Assembly: GCA_029851415.1 (NCBI GenBank)
Contig: CM056744.1
Span: 69,310,172-69,374,171, forward strand
Reading direction: 5' to 3'
Length of the DNA: 64,000 nucleotides
Source: Eretmocerus hayati
Lineage: Eukaryota; Arthropoda; Insecta; Hymenoptera; Aphelinidae
Both the position numbers and the translations under genes were made by a program. Below, one piece after another: positions 1-12,243 of the stretch (position 1 is the stretch's first letter; each line of letters starts with the position of its first letter). The notes beneath the pieces are model-generated. The model made no database searches. It was given only the letters and a program-made list of their open reading frames with translations, and was not told where the DNA came from.

Positions 1-667
1 GTTTTTCTAATGATTGTCGAGTCAGCATGGCGCATAAAATCGCCACCAGTCACGTGTCAATATATGCTCATGAAGGTACGTCTCTTTTGCGCAGTAGGGA
101 ACGATGAGTAATATGCAATGCTCAGCAATTCTCAAGAATGGCGAATGTGTCATATATATTCATCATTGCACAACATAGATCGTCCATATGAAAATCACAG
201 AAATATTAGTCATGACAAAGTAATGTGCCAATTCTTTAAACTCGACAAAAGCGTAAACATGTTTTTCTCATGATTGTCGAATCAGCATTGCGCATGAAAT
301 AGTCACCAGTCACGTGTGAATGCGCGCGCATGAAAATACAACTCTTTTGCGCAGTAGGAAATGATGAGCAATATGCAATACTCTGCGATCCTCGAGAGCG
401 ATGAAATGGACGTACATTCATCATTGCACAACATGAGTCATCCATATGAAATCCATAGATATACTAGTCATCGCAACGGAATGCGCCGATTCTGAAAACT
501 CGACAAAAGCGTAAACATGTTTTTCTCATAACTGTCGAGTCAGCATTGCGCATAAAATTGTTACCAGTCACGTTTCGATGCATGAAAATACGTCTCTTTG
601 GGGCAGTAGGAAACGATGAGTGATATGCAATGCTCAGCAATTCTCGAGAGCGGCGAATATTCATCAT
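1..667. repeat. ~260-bp satellite, about 2.6 tandem copies
   Basis: The block GTTTTTCTMATGATTGTCGA recurs at 1, 261 and 519, giving a 258-260 bp period. Each copy carries the same order of landmarks: CACCAGTCACGT, TTTTGCGCAGTAGG, GATGAG, ATATTCATCATT. Copies are diverged and the third stops near 667. Short reading frames on the minus strand here are repeat-encoded shadows. The array probably continues left of the window. Confidence 0.85.
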
Positions 668-2680
668 TACCCCCTCTCCGACGATTGATACTCACGAGGT
701 AATTAGTCATCCCGACACTCGTGATCCAGGAACTTGCGCGTTATTGTGGCAGTCAGTCGTTGGTCGCTGTGTCGTGAACATCGAGCTCCGGTAGTTCGGC
801 GCGGACCTGGGGCCCACTTGGGGGAGCGATGCGCTAGAGTGGTCCTGGAGGCGTTCGTGTACTTTTGGTCTCTCCATCGAGTGTGCGAGGATGGAAAAAC
901 TCGGTATCCCGGTGGTGTCAAGTTTGATAGCTGCTCAAGACACGTGAGTACTTGTGTAAAAAACCTCAGATTGATCGGTTCATGGTCCGAAAGTTCATGA
1001 TCGATCGATCACATTTTTTCGGTCTATCAAAAATTTAAAAAATTACATATTTCCATCGAGATCATCGAATAATCATCATTATGACCAATACTTGAAAATT
1101 ATGAGTATCTGGTCAGCAAGACAATAACATTCGTTAGATTCCCTCAAATTTTCGTGGAGATTGCTTGCTAATAGTACCCTCAGTGCAGGAATCCTGGGCG
1201 AAAAGTCAGCTTTTTCGTATAACGTATTCCAAGGACTTGCGGTCCGAAATCAATAGATCGGGAAATAATTCAACGACGCTGGAAGGGGCGGATAGAGATC
1301 AGGAATGCCGATTTGGACAATGATGAAAAAGAGTGGGGTCACTATGAGTCGTCTGCATCGCCTTCGCGCATGCCCGTACAGTGATCATTCATCCAATCGT
1401 CGCCGCGCGGGTGTGTGGTGGGGGAATGTTTTGACGGCCCATAGTGACTATATAGCTACTCGCACACACTGGCTATAATGGCTGCCCGCGCGCGCCAGAA
1501 TCCAGAATAGAGTAGGGACTCCGTCGGTAAGGCAAGTGTGAGCTCTTATCTGATGAGATTCAGGGCGCGTAGAGTCAAAGAAAACCTCTTGTAGTACCAC
1601 GCGTGCCATGGAATACAAATCAAAGTACTCCTTCTTATGGATGATATATCAAAGTATACTGCCCCATGATACTGCTCTAGAATCATTGGTCAGCTCCAAG
1701 AAAGTTTGAGTTCAACAGAATATAATAAAAGAGTTCCCAAGAATCTTTCAAGAGTCACAACCATTGGATTACGTATATCCCCTACTTTTCTAGTTCGAAA
1801 TTCGATGGGTGATTTAGATTTTGAGTTGCTCAAAGTACTGTCTTGACTCCAAAATCAATTAACGGAGCAACTCGAATTTGGGTTGGAGTCGAGCAAGTTC
1901 CACTTTGTCCAAGCTATGAAAAAGCATGCCCGTGATTGTACCTCCCCTCGTAATATGTTCATTATTCTTAGAGTAATCGATTCAAATACACATAAATCTC
2001 AGCAAAAGAGCGATCGGTTTGAGAATCCTTACAGTTAAGTGCAGCAAATGTGTAGGATAACATCTTTGCATACTGCATTTGGAGCAACTTGGTGGATCAC
2101 GTCGACACCAAAAGTCTCTGAATAGTATTCTCTATGTGTGAAGTGTAGGTTTTGTGCTGAGTTGGCAACGCCGTCTGAAGTAGCATCATGATTGTGAGCG
2201 AAAATCATGAATCACATACAGCATCCAGGTCGAAATTTATCTACTATGTAGAATAATGAGTGATGAAACCTTCTTTTGCTAACAACTCTGCCCAAGAGTA
2301 GACAGTGATTACTTCCTCACATTATTTCAGTCAGTTGCTATATCGATTTGAACTTCTATTCCTTCGATGTCCATCTTTCAACAAATATTGACACCTAAAT
2401 TTGGCCTCGCGAATTTCGTTTGCATTCAATCCTCTTATTGTATTTTTCTTCAGAAATTATCCCGTTGACTCTAAATCGATCAGGTTGAATTGTTACGATG
2501 ACCGAAAATCAGGATGATTTTTTCTTCTTCTCCATTGGTACATGTTTATCTACCAAGAAAGTCTCATTCATGTGAGATACGTGAATGATGACTTACACTC
2601 ATCATTCATCCTCGTGAAAATGCATCAAAAGTGACAACTCGAGACCCCCGGCATATGAGACATGCTTGCATTAAACTCTG
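668..2680. other. No recognisable feature
   Basis: About 2 kb of unique-looking A+T-rich DNA. Open frames are short (the longest is 88 codons at 734-1000) and resemble no family I know. No RNA gene or transposon end was recognised. Confidence 0.5.
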
Positions 2681-2681
2681 C

Positions 2682-2815
2682 CTAAAGACTCAACAGGCAA
2701 TTCGCTGTTTGCCTAGGCAAAATTAGGAGTGGAGCATCCATTCCGGACTTTGCCGGAAACGCTACAGGCAAACAGCGGTTTGCCTGCATTCCGGACTTTG
2801 CCGGTAACATATATA
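2682..2815. repeat. Short-hairpin cluster at the inner end of dispersed repeat copy A
   Basis: Several small palindromes follow one another: TTTGCCTAGGCAAA, a CAGGCAAAC/GTTTGCCTG pair, and two copies of ATTCCGGACTTTGCCGG. In copies B and C of the same dispersed repeat the corresponding position holds a different set of hairpins (AGGCTCTTCATGAAGAGCCT type), so the position is conserved but the stem sequence is not. Confidence 0.6.
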
Positions 2816-3962
2816 CTGAGTCATCTAATGATAATAGGACTCGTAGGGAACGATGTGACGTACCTGAACTTTTTTTTAAGGGATTCCTCAAGATGTAGTA
2901 TTGAGCAACTTCGTAATTCATAATGTCCCCTGCTTCATACACCGAGTGTTTTCTCTTTGCAATTGAAGCTTAGTATCTAAAATCCAACGAAATGTTCAAC
3001 TCTCAGCACTCAAGTGACAAGGTGATACATCATTCTAGGAGGATGAGGAGAACTCGGTAATCACGTACTGTTAATCAGTGACCACCCATCCCCAAGAGTA
3101 TTTGTGAATGAGGCTTCCATGCTCTTCATAAATTATCGGGTAGGATACTTTTTTCCGCAAAGTTCTCTACATATCTTGTTTATTCACCCCTCATACAATG
3201 GATTCGCTCCGAAAACAAAAGTCCATGGAATTCGGATTTGATATTGTCTTTGTTGTTAGCAATTAGTACTGCTACTAGATCAATACTTTACATCGATTAT
3301 AATAATCAGACGGAAGTGAATATAGGAGAATATACATATGTTTGTGAATGAACCAGACCATCAAAGATAGTTTGAATTATTCTTCTTCCAATCCCATCAT
3401 GAGAACTTGTTCAATTCGCGTAAAAAAATTCTCAAGAACATGAGATTATGTATGAAACATCATTGCTACGAGTCCTGATCATTGGATGACTTAGTATCTA
3501 CACGTTCTCGAAATGAAACCCACGTCATGTGTCACTCTGAGCATTGTTCTTCACTTGATCTGTTGACACGTGACGACGTCATAGGCATCTTCTCTCGACT
3601 CAAGGCACATTTTGAGAGGAGTGAAGGGATTGATTCTCGATGCTTGATTTTTTTACACTTTCGGAGTATCAGTCGATTTCAAATATTCATACCCGTAATC
3701 ATTCAGAGATCGAGATCAGAATCCACATAGCATCTATTCTTTACTTCCCATGTATCAACCACTTCGTGGGCCGGAGAAAGAATGTTCGAAACTTGTATGC
3801 CCCACGTCTTCGGTGCCAAATTTCGCAAAATATAGAAATTAGATGTTTACCTGGGCCAGGTCCCACGAAGTCCCATGGGATCCCATGGAATACCATGGGG
3901 CCCCACGGGATCCGGTGGGATCCGGTGGGACCTGGTCCCAAGGGATCCCACGAAATCATTTC
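2808..3962 (+). repeat. Dispersed repeat, copy A
   Basis: This stretch matches the reverse complement of 43463-44562 (copy B) almost end to end, and its second half matches 50636-51030 (copy C). Shared landmarks include AATGTCCCCTGC near 2923, TTCACTTGATCTGTTGACAC near 3550 and GAGATCGAGATCAGAATCCA near 3708. It ends in a GGGATCCC-rich hairpin cluster. No intact protein is encoded; frames crossing it differ between copies. It is probably one arm of a foldback-type or long-TIR transposon of which copies B and C are the two arms. Confidence 0.75.
3850..3962. repeat. GGGATCCC-type hairpin cluster (outer end of dispersed repeat)
   Basis: A run of overlapping palindromes of the type CCCATGGGATCCCATGG, GGGGCCCC and GGGATCCGGTGGGATCC, flanked by TCCCACGAA. 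Shorter versions lie at the equivalent ends of copies B (near 43475) and C (near 51010), so this marks the outer terminus of the repeat. Gly/Pro-rich frames on both strands are artefacts of it. Confidence 0.65.
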
Positions 3963-4169
3963 CATCAGGGAGGTAGCGCACCTCGATCTTCATCTGGTGA
4001 AGCACTCTATCTGTTGAATGATTGAAAACACCATCACTTGGGAGCCGTCTTTTCTAATGTTTTTTGAATAATGAGATGTGAGCAGAGCAGATCCAGATTC
4101 CAACTGGTTCACCGGTTAGAGGTTGAGGTATCTTACTCCTTTGACTAGTATCCCTAACTCTATTACACT

Positions 4170-4320
4170 GAATTTGATTCAGACCTTGAATACAAATATT
4201 GCTTGGAAAACAATCTGACTTGGAGTTTGGAAGTGCTATGAGCAGAGGTCTGACAAGGACAGGCTCCACGACAGTTTGTTTTTCAATGAGTGTTTGTATT
4301 CAAGGTCTAAATTGAATGCA
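4170..4320. repeat. Short inverted repeat
   Basis: GACCTTGAATACAAATA near 4181 is the inverse of TGTTTGTATTCAAGGTC near 4290; the arms of about 20 bp enclose roughly 95 bp. No gene or duplication was recognised. Confidence 0.45.
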
Positions 4321-4360
4321 GCTTCCAATATATTCAAACACTTGTTGAGAAAATAGGGCA

Positions 4361-4870
4361 TAACGAATTCTGACAAACAGACCCGTGCCAAACATCCACA
4401 AGATGCTCATTGACGTATTGGATGCCCCCTTTGAGATTCCTGGAACCCTCAGAATTTTTTACCACCGTAGAAAGGGCCAAAAAACGGTGCAGAGCCCGGG
4501 AGTCATCGAGTTATCGAGTTCAGGGTGGATTCATAACGAATTCTGACATACGCACGTGTGCCAAACATCCACAAGATGTCCATTGATGTGGAAAATGCCT
4601 ACTCTGAGATTTCTGAGACTCTCAGAATTCATCACCACCCGAAAAAGAGCCGAAAAACGGCGCAGAGCCTGGAAACCACCGAGTTATCGAGTTCCGAGTG
4701 GATTCGTAACAAGTTCTGATGGACAGACGCGTGCCAATTATCCACAAGATGATCATCGATGTAGAGATTGCTCCCTTTGAGATTCCTGGAACTCTCAGAA
4801 TTCATTACCGCCCGGGAAATGGACAGAAAATGGTGCAGCTTGCGGAAATCATCGAAATACCTAGTCATGA
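4361..4870 (+). repeat. 173-bp tandem repeat, about 2.9 copies
   Basis: TAACRARTTCTGA recurs at 4361, 4534 and 4707, an exact 173-bp spacing. Each unit also holds ATCCACAAGATG, GAGATTYCTG, CTCAGAATT and CACCGAGTTATCGAGTT-like landmarks. A diverged single unit in the opposite orientation lies at about 39460-39565. One frame stays open through most of each unit, encoding variants of EIPGTLRIHYRP, and the lone copy keeps EIPEIFRIYYRP; see findings. Confidence 0.8.
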
Positions 4871-5286
4871 GCGTGGATTATGCACGATTCTCCTTCCTGA
4901 CTCGGGCCAAACATCAGCACTAAGTCTCAGACCAGTTCTCAGGATGTCATCCCCCCTCTCTCTCTCTATCTCCCTGAGACTCCCCATCACTACTCATTAG
5001 CAGGTGTGAGGTGGATCATAGCCATGATTCACTTTGTTGGAGGGATGAGCAGCAAGTGAGTTCACTTCATTGATGGACTCGAACCCTCTCCTGCGCTGTG
5101 AGTGGAAGCCAACAATAATTCTCAACCTCAGATCTTGTATGACACTATTCCTGAGCATGGAGAAAGACCTCATTATTCATCAACTTCGGATGAATGAACT
5201 ATGATCAACAAATGTTGGAGATATCTCCAGATCCCTCTCCCAGACCAAGGAGTAGATATCTCAATCATCCTCGAGGTTGAGTGTTG
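4871..5286. other. No recognisable feature
   Basis: Unique-looking sequence between the 173-bp array and the copia target site, with no frame, RNA or repeat that I can name. Confidence 0.5.
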
Positions 5287-5291
5287 CATTC

Positions 5292-5755
5292 TGTTGAATA
5301 GTAATTATTCCATGTAAGTTTGAATGTCGCGCCAACTTGGTCGGCAATGCGTTCACCTACTTCATCGATACACTACTGTGTTTAGGTCAGATCCGGTCCA
5401 CGAGGCAGGAGGCTCTGCATACATATATACTTTTAGTCTGATACAAAGCAATGTAACGTACAAATCTGTCTGGCTTCATCAGAAGCGATAATGTATTGAT
5501 TAATCAATGACTGCTTATGTGATACTCGAATGATAACAACGACTGAAAGGTGTGTAACTGTACAAGTAGATCCTACAGTTTATAACACTGTGATGCGGCT
5601 TGTATTCAGTGTCATATCTCCTTATGTTCGCAGGCTCCTTTTTGTATTACATTCTATGAAGCAGGAACAATCAATTGACTTTCATGTCGCATCTGGGATT
5701 ACTGTCTGAAAGCTCTCCTCCACCTTGACTGTCTCCAAATCTCTGGTTCTTGTCA
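5292..5755 (+). repeat. 5' LTR of the copia element
   Basis: 464 bp, TG...CA termini (TGTTGAATA to TTCTTGTCA). It matches 38662-39125 over its whole length with scattered substitutions, which points to a moderately old insertion. It would hold the promoter and polyadenylation signals of the element. Confidence 0.93.
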
Positions 5756-5769
5756 GGTTATGGGCCCAG
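5756..5769 (+). promoter_or_regulatory. Primer binding site, tRNA-iMet half-molecule type
   Basis: GGTTATGGGCCCAG directly follows the 5' LTR. It is complementary to the 5' half of insect initiator tRNA around the anticodon loop (CTGGGCCCATAACC), the unusual primer of Drosophila copia and relatives. This supports both the LTR boundary and the clade. Confidence 0.9.
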
Positions 5770-5875
5770 ACTGGAGTACAGTCGTTGTGTGATTTCAAGG
5801 GTTAGGAGAGCACATGGTCAATTCATGCTGAAGAGCGAGTATATGTCTGCAGACAGGAAATCAACACATTGAAGG

Positions 5876-6594
5876 ATGGAGAGTGCGAAGATTCATCTTG
5901 AAACATTGAGCGAGGATGCTCAAGGAAATATTAGTTATGAGCCTTGGAAGTTTAAGCTCACGCTTATGCTGAAATCCAAAGAATTGTATGATGTGGCGTC
6001 AAGAGTGACGCAGGAACCTGCAGGAGAAGAGACTGATAGCAAAGTCAAGAGCTGGATGAAGAAGAATATGGAAGCACAAACTATTATTGCTCTGAATGTG
6101 AGTAATGCCATTGCAAAAAGAATTTTGAACTGTAAATCTTCATCAGCGATGTTGAAGAAATTGAATGATATGTTTGAAAAGAAGTAATGAATAACTGTTG
6201 AAAGCTCTCAGAGGTCATATTTTAATTATAGACTTGACAGTAGTAAATCAGGAGAAGGGAATTTTCTTCGAATTCAGCAGTATGCTGAAGATTCGAATGC
6301 TGAAGGAGAGGACATAAAAGAGGCATGGACAGTTACTGAAATTTTGGGAATGCTGCCACCAAAATTTTATTATTTTAGACCTTGCTGGAAAACTACTCCT
6401 TAGAAGAAGAGAACATTAGCTAATCTATTCGATCCCCTGCGTCTTGAAGGAGACAGACTCAAAGAGAATGATCAGTCAGAAGAATTTTCGTCTCAAAATG
6501 CTTTTATATCAAGAAATCAAAGTGTAAACTCATATTCAAAGTCTGGCAATTTGAAGTCGGTTATTTGTCACAAATGTGAGAGAAGTGGTCACTA
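5876..6594 (+). pseudogene. copia gag, 5' part, broken
   Basis: A 103-codon frame from the ATG at 5876 gives a copia-type Gag N-terminus (YEPWKFKLTLMLKSKELYDV, then WMKKNMEAQTIIALNVS). It ends at TAA 6185-6187. Gag-like sequence resumes in another frame (YFNYRLDSSKSGEG, EILGMLPPKFYYFR) and meets a TAG near 6402. The first zinc knuckle begins as CHKCERSGHY and is cut at 6594 by the satellite element. It resumes at 34245 with KRDC, then a second knuckle, CNNCKQKGHFAKEC. In life this would coat RNA in virus-like particles. A start at 5876 fits a copia leader of about 110 bases after the primer site. Confidence 0.85.
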
Positions 6595-6639
6595 CCCTGC
6601 TGCAGAAGTTCGATTGGATTCGATGGAAATACATTCAAT

Positions 6640-9600
6640 CGTTCTGAATCTAGAATCTTATGATGAATTTGAAACATGACTTTCAGGATTGAGGAAGATT
6701 GGAGTTCAATAACGATCAATGATGTTGATCATGATTCGAACAGTATAGACCAATCTTCACCAATGCAGACTTTTCGCATCGAAAGTGAGATTGCCAATTA
6801 ATCTCAATACTTACTGCCAGTATTCGGAAGTCGATGTTCTACCTGTATGAATGCTGATTTCCTTGATAGAATATCGCGATTCCAATCTGTGTCAATGCCA
6901 TAAAAAAGCATTGACATGTTATGTGTCCTATCTACTCCAATCGATTCCAACACTGTTTTTCAGTAATGGAAACATCGAGATCTCAATCCGCCTCAATCGA
7001 CCTCAATACTGACTGGAAGCATTGGAGACCTTAAACCCTATTTATCTGAATCGATTTGAATGCTGGATATCATTATTAGAATTCCGAAATCCTATCTGCC
7101 TCAATCGATTCCAATACTGTTTTTCAGTATTGGGAACATCGAACACTCAATCCCCCTCAATCGACCTCAATACTGACTTTCAGTCATTATTACAAATCAA
7201 CGTCTTACATATACATCACTCACATTACAGCTAAGGTTTCAATACAATCCAATACTTATTCCATTCATGATCGCATTAACATATCATCGCATCACATAAC
7301 TAAACGCTATTTGGACGTTCTGTCACTCATCAGTCTTATATAGGAACAGGAGAGATGGTTCGTCGCTTGCGAGGAAGCAATCCCATGATATTTGGATGTA
7401 AACTAAGATGGTCATCCAAACGCCACCTAGCGTCAGCCACTCGGATTCATCGGCCTCAATCGATTCCAATACTAACTCTCAGGAATGGAAATTTCGATAT
7501 CTCACACTACGTTTATCGGTCCCAATACTGACTATGAGCATTGACGAGTTTATTCATCGTCCTTAATCGATTTGAATGCTGAATAACAGTATTGAGGACT
7601 TGAAATCCAATCTGTCCCAGTCGATTCCAGTACTGTTGTCTAGTATTGGGAACATCGAGATCTCAACCCACTTTAATCGATCTCAATACTGACTGTGAGT
7701 ATTGGAGTCATTATATCCTAATAACCTGAATTGATTTCAGCACTGTTTCTCAGTATTGGGTAGATCGCTATCTCAATTTACTTCAATCGATCTCAACACT
7801 GGAAGTAAGTATTAGAAAGCTTATATCCCATCTACTTGAATCGATTTGAATGCTGAAAATCAGTATTGGAGGATTGGGATCCTATTTGCCCCAATCGATT
7901 CCAGTACTGTTGTTCAGTATTGGTTACATCGAGATCTCAATCAGCCTCAATCGATCTCAATACTGATTTTCAGGATAGGAAATCTTATATCCTATTGACC
8001 CGGATCGAATTGACTGCTGGATATCAGTATTGAGGACTTGAAATCCTATCTGCCCCAATCGATTCCAGTACTGTTTTTCAGTATTGGTTACATCGAGATC
8101 TCAATCAGCCTCAATCGATCTCAATACTGACTTTCAGGATCGGAAACCTTATATCCTATTGACCCGAATCGAATTGACTGCTGGATATCAGTATTGAGGA
8201 CTTGAAATCCTATCTGCCCCAATCGATTCCAGTACTGTTTTTCAGAATTGGAAACATCGAGATCTCAATCAGCTTAAATCGATTTCAATATTGATTTTCA
8301 GCATTGCAGACATTATATGATATTCACCTGGATCGAATTGAATGCTGAATATCAGTATTGAGGACTTGAAATCCTATCTGCCCCAATCGATTCCAGTACT
8401 GTATTCCAGTATTGGAAATATCGGGATCTCAATATGCTTCAATCGATCTCAATACTGATGTTCAGCACTGCAGACCTTATATGATATTTACCTGAATCGA
8501 ATTGTATGCTAAATATCAGTACTGAGGAATTGAAACCCTATCTGCCCCAATCAATTTCAGTACTGTATTCCAGTATTGGGAACATCGAGATCTCAACCCA
8601 CTTCAATCGATCTCAATATTGACTGTAAGTATTGGAGCCCTTATATCCCGATAACCTGAATCGATTCGAGTACTGTCTCTCAGTATTGGGTAGATCGCTA
8701 TCTCAATCAACTTCAATCGATCTCGAAACTGAATGAAAACATAAGTGACCTTATTACATCCTACCTACTTAAATCTATTCGAATGTTGAAGATCAGTATT
8801 GAGGACTTGGAATCCCATCCGCCCCAATCGATTCAATTGTTCCTCAGTATTGGGAACATCGAGACTCAGTCTGCTTCAATCGATCTCGATACATACTGAT
8901 TTTCAGCATTGCAGATCTTATATCCTATTCACCTGAATCGAAATAGATGCTGGATATCAGTATTCAGAACTTGCAATCCTATCTGCCCCGATTGATTCCA
9001 GTACTGTTTTTCAGAATTGGAAACATCGAGATCTCAATCAGCTTCAATCGATCTCAATACTGATTCCCAGCATTGCAGACCTTATATCCTATTTACCTGA
9101 ATCGGATTGGCTGCTGAATATCAGTATTGAGGACTTCAAATCCTATCTTTCCCAATCGATTCCAGACCTGTTTTTCACTATTAAAAAAATCGGGTTTTCA
9201 ATCCGCCTCAATCGATCTCAATACTGACTGTAAGTATTGGAGCCTTTATATCTCAATAACCTGAATCGATTCAAGTACTGTCCTTCATTATCCGGTAGAT
9301 CGTTATCTCAACTTACTCCAATCGATCTCAATACTAAATGTAAGCATAAGTAACCTTATAATATCCTGTCTACTTAAATCGACTTGAATGTTGAAAATCA
9401 GTATTGGAGAGATGAGATCCTTTCTGCCCCATCTCATTCCAATACCGTTTCCAAGTATTGGAAACACTGAGATCCCAATCCGTTTCAATCGATCTCAATA
9501 CTGATTTTCAGCATCGGGAACCTTAAATCCTATTCACCCGAATCGAATTGAATGCTGAATATCAGCGTTGTGGACTTGAGATCTTATCTGCCCCAATCCA

Positions 9601-10016
9601 ATCCAGTACTGTTTTTCAGTCATGGAAACATCGGGATCTCAATCCGCTTCAATCGATCTCAATGGTGATTTCCAGCATTGCAGATATCATATCGTATTCA
9701 TCTAAAGCGAATTGAACGCTGAATATCAGTATCAAGGACTTGAGATTTTATCTTCCCTAATTGATTCTAGTACTGTTTTCCAGTATCGGGAACATTGAGT
9801 TCTCAATAAGCTTCAATCGGTCTCAATACTTACTTTTAGCATTGCAGACCTCATATCATATTTACCTGAATCGGATTGAATGCTGAATATCAGTATTGAA
9901 GACTCGAAATCTTATCTGCCCCAATCGATTCCGGTTCTATTTTTCAATTTCGAGTACATCGAGATCTCAATCTGCTTTAATTGATCTCAATACTGACTTT
10001 CAGCATTGAAAACCTT
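6640..10016 (+). repeat. 164-bp tandem repeat array, about 20 copies
   Basis: AAATCCTATCTGCCCC recurs at 8041, 8205 and 8369, with its variant AAACCCTATCTGCCCC at 8533: exactly 164 bp each. Every unit contains two related halves of about 82 bp, each with a CAATCGAT core followed by a small palindrome of the form CAGTACTG...CAGTATTGG. Units near the left edge are more diverged. The same array resumes in the same orientation at 30141, so the 20-kb element between them is an insertion. Confidence 0.85.
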
Positions 10017-10029
10017 ATATCGATACCTC

Positions 10030-10325
10030 CTACGAAGAGTAACACGTACGATAAACGCCGGCGAAGAGTAACACTTGCGCGATATCCTCCGGCGAAAAGT
10101 ATGACTTGGGCTTGTCACCGACGAAAAGTATCACAAAGCCCGTACCATCGACGAAAAGTATCACAAAGCGCGTACCACCAACGAAAAGTATTACATAGCG
10201 CGTACCACCGACGAAGAGTATCACTTGGCGCGTACCACCGACGAAGAGTATCACTTGGCGCTTGTCGCCGACGAAAAGTAACACATAGAGCTTTTCAGCG
10301 ACGAAAAGTATCACCTCTGCTGACT
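10030..10325 (+). repeat. 30-bp minisatellite in the left terminal inverted repeat
   Basis: About ten units of the form CGACGAAAAGTATCACAAAG followed by a ten-base variable part (for example CGCGTACCAC). The right end has the inverted counterpart at 29905-30130. Because 30 is a multiple of 3, both strands stay open and give 10-residue peptide repeats; these are not genes. Confidence 0.85.
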
Positions 10326-10339
10326 CTTGAATGATTCTC

Positions 10340-10970
10340 GTAACATTTTAGTACCGCTTGAGCAAGTTACTATAGACTAGGGGCCGTTCACAAAGGACGT
10401 CCGCACATGAGGGGGAAGGAGGGCTATCGCAAATGTGACAGTTTCGGACGTGGGGGAGGGGGGGGGTGTCGATGCATTGTGACGTCCTATGAGAGTTATC
10501 CATATTTGAGGGTTGTTGTCAATTCTCGCTCAAGTTTTGATATCGTTCATCAGTTGAAATATTCTAAATTTGGCGCGAATGTCACAATTTTAAATCAAAA
10601 GATAAATGTTATACATATATGTACACTACCGGTCAAAAGTCTGAGGACACCTGGGAATCAAGCTGATGATTTTCAGAGTTAGATATCTCAGAACCTATTG
10701 GTCGTAGAGAGCTCTGCGTGGTCGCATTTTGTAGCTCATATCAAGCACTATCAATCAAAAATATCGATACTTTCGAAAAATGACAGGAATAATTTCTTGT
10801 TCGGATTGAAAAATTACATCGGATAAGTGAACAAAATATTTCGAGAATCAAGAAAAAATATCCCCAGGAATTCATATTATTATATATGTCAAATTTTCCA
10901 AACAAAAATTTTCGACTTCTGATTCTTCTTGTTCACAAGGCCGATGTAATTTTTCAAAGACGAAGACTAT
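10340..10970 (+). repeat. Inner part of the left terminal inverted repeat
   Basis: This matches the reverse complement of about 29335-29895. It contains GGGGCCGTTCACAAAGGACG near 10380 and ACACTACCGGTCAAAAGTCTG near 10623, both resembling the ends of known insect and Tc1-type elements, plus a G-rich run near 10452. Frames in it have inverted twins in the other arm and are not genes. Confidence 0.75.
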
Positions 10971-12168
10971 CACCTCGCGCTGGCCACGTCGGACAGATGA
11001 CTTTTCCTGATTTCCGGTTGGGTGTAGAAGTTAACAAATTTGGAAAACCCAAAGGCCGAGTCTACATAGACGCGCTCACTCGGGGCGCGCGCGCTCTCTC
11101 CGCTTGCACTCTCCACCCAAACACCGGAGTACTCGCCGGAGTAGGTACCGTAAATGAGATTTGAAAATCTTTTGACGAGTGTTCCCTCTCAACTTGAGTA
11201 TCAGCGCGACTTTGTGAGATGAAAAAGGACAGTCTATCACGTAAATGAACCGAAAATATTAATTTGCATCGAATAGAGATCGAAAAATGAGAGGTGTGGT
11301 TGTGTCTTATATAAGCATCCCCCAATTCTTCATCAGGTCTCCAACTTGCAAACCATTCAGCAATATTCAGCATCATCTTGGGTATACATTGGTATTCATT
11401 CCAAAAGCTGTATGATGAGCTAAAGTGTATGGAATACTGATTGAGAACACCCAAGATGTCCCAAATTTACGGAGGAGTGACTCTTCTAACATAAATCTGA
11501 TCTTTGGTGTACATGAAATAGCTCGATTCTTCTTAACTAGAGTTCCGCACATCTTTGGTTATTTCACAGTTTCTGGAGAAAGTCTCGATGCAGACCCAAG
11601 ATAATGTTGAATATTGTTGAATAAGCCGCGAGTTAGTAGTCTGAGAAGTTGGGGGTGGCGATATTAGGTACACTCTAAATCTCTTGGAGGGAAAAAAGCC
11701 TTCAACTACAGGTTTTTTTCCCTTCAAGCTTACAGGGATTTCGGAATGCCTCTAACTGACGGCAAATTTGCCTCCAATTGAAGGGAAGTTCGGTTTTGCC
11801 TCTAAGGTGAAGAGCTAACCTCAAAATTAGTGTGAACAAAGGCGAGTTGTTTTGACACAACTCGCGGGAGTTCTTTTCCTTCTAATAGGAGAATCTAAAG
11901 GATAATCGTCCTTGATGAAATTCATAATTGAAATCAGAGTGATGTTGAATCGATGCGATGATATATCATATGCACACGGCAAGCATGTTGAAACGTGTTG
12001 TGCGACTTATTGCTTCGTATAATTATAGAGCAGGCTACATCGAGATCTTTGACGATATACGCCTCAATCTAGAGGTAAACATGATGGATAATAACGAAAA
12101 TGCCCAAAACTCAAGCTCCCGGGAAGCCGATGAACGTGTACGACTTTTGAGACCATACTACTGTAGAT

Positions 12169-12243
12169 GCTTGGTGGTCTAGCGGTAAATCTTTCATCTT
12201 TCGCCCGACAACCTGAAGATCAAGAGTTCGCATTCCTCTTTGG
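12169..12243 (+). ncRNA. tRNA-like (SINE-like) block, left arm
   Basis: TGGTCTAGCGG fits a Pol III A box and GAGTTCGCATTCC a B box, spaced as in a tRNA, with a T run of more than ten from about 12249 that could terminate Pol III. A proper acceptor stem is not obvious, so I read it as tRNA-derived, not as a working tRNA. The right arm carries the mirror copy. Confidence 0.5.

Noticed and set aside
734..1000. 88-codon frame near the left end
   Set aside because: Overlapped by an equally open frame on the other strand, no family motif, no start or splice context.
3640..4017. Gly/Pro-rich frames through the GGGATCCC cluster
   Set aside because: Open on both strands because of palindromic low-complexity DNA; not conserved as frames in copies B and C.
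9981..10334. Open frames with 10-residue repeats on both strands
   Set aside because: Direct product of a 30-bp minisatellite; both strands are open for the same reason, and the mirror array has them too.
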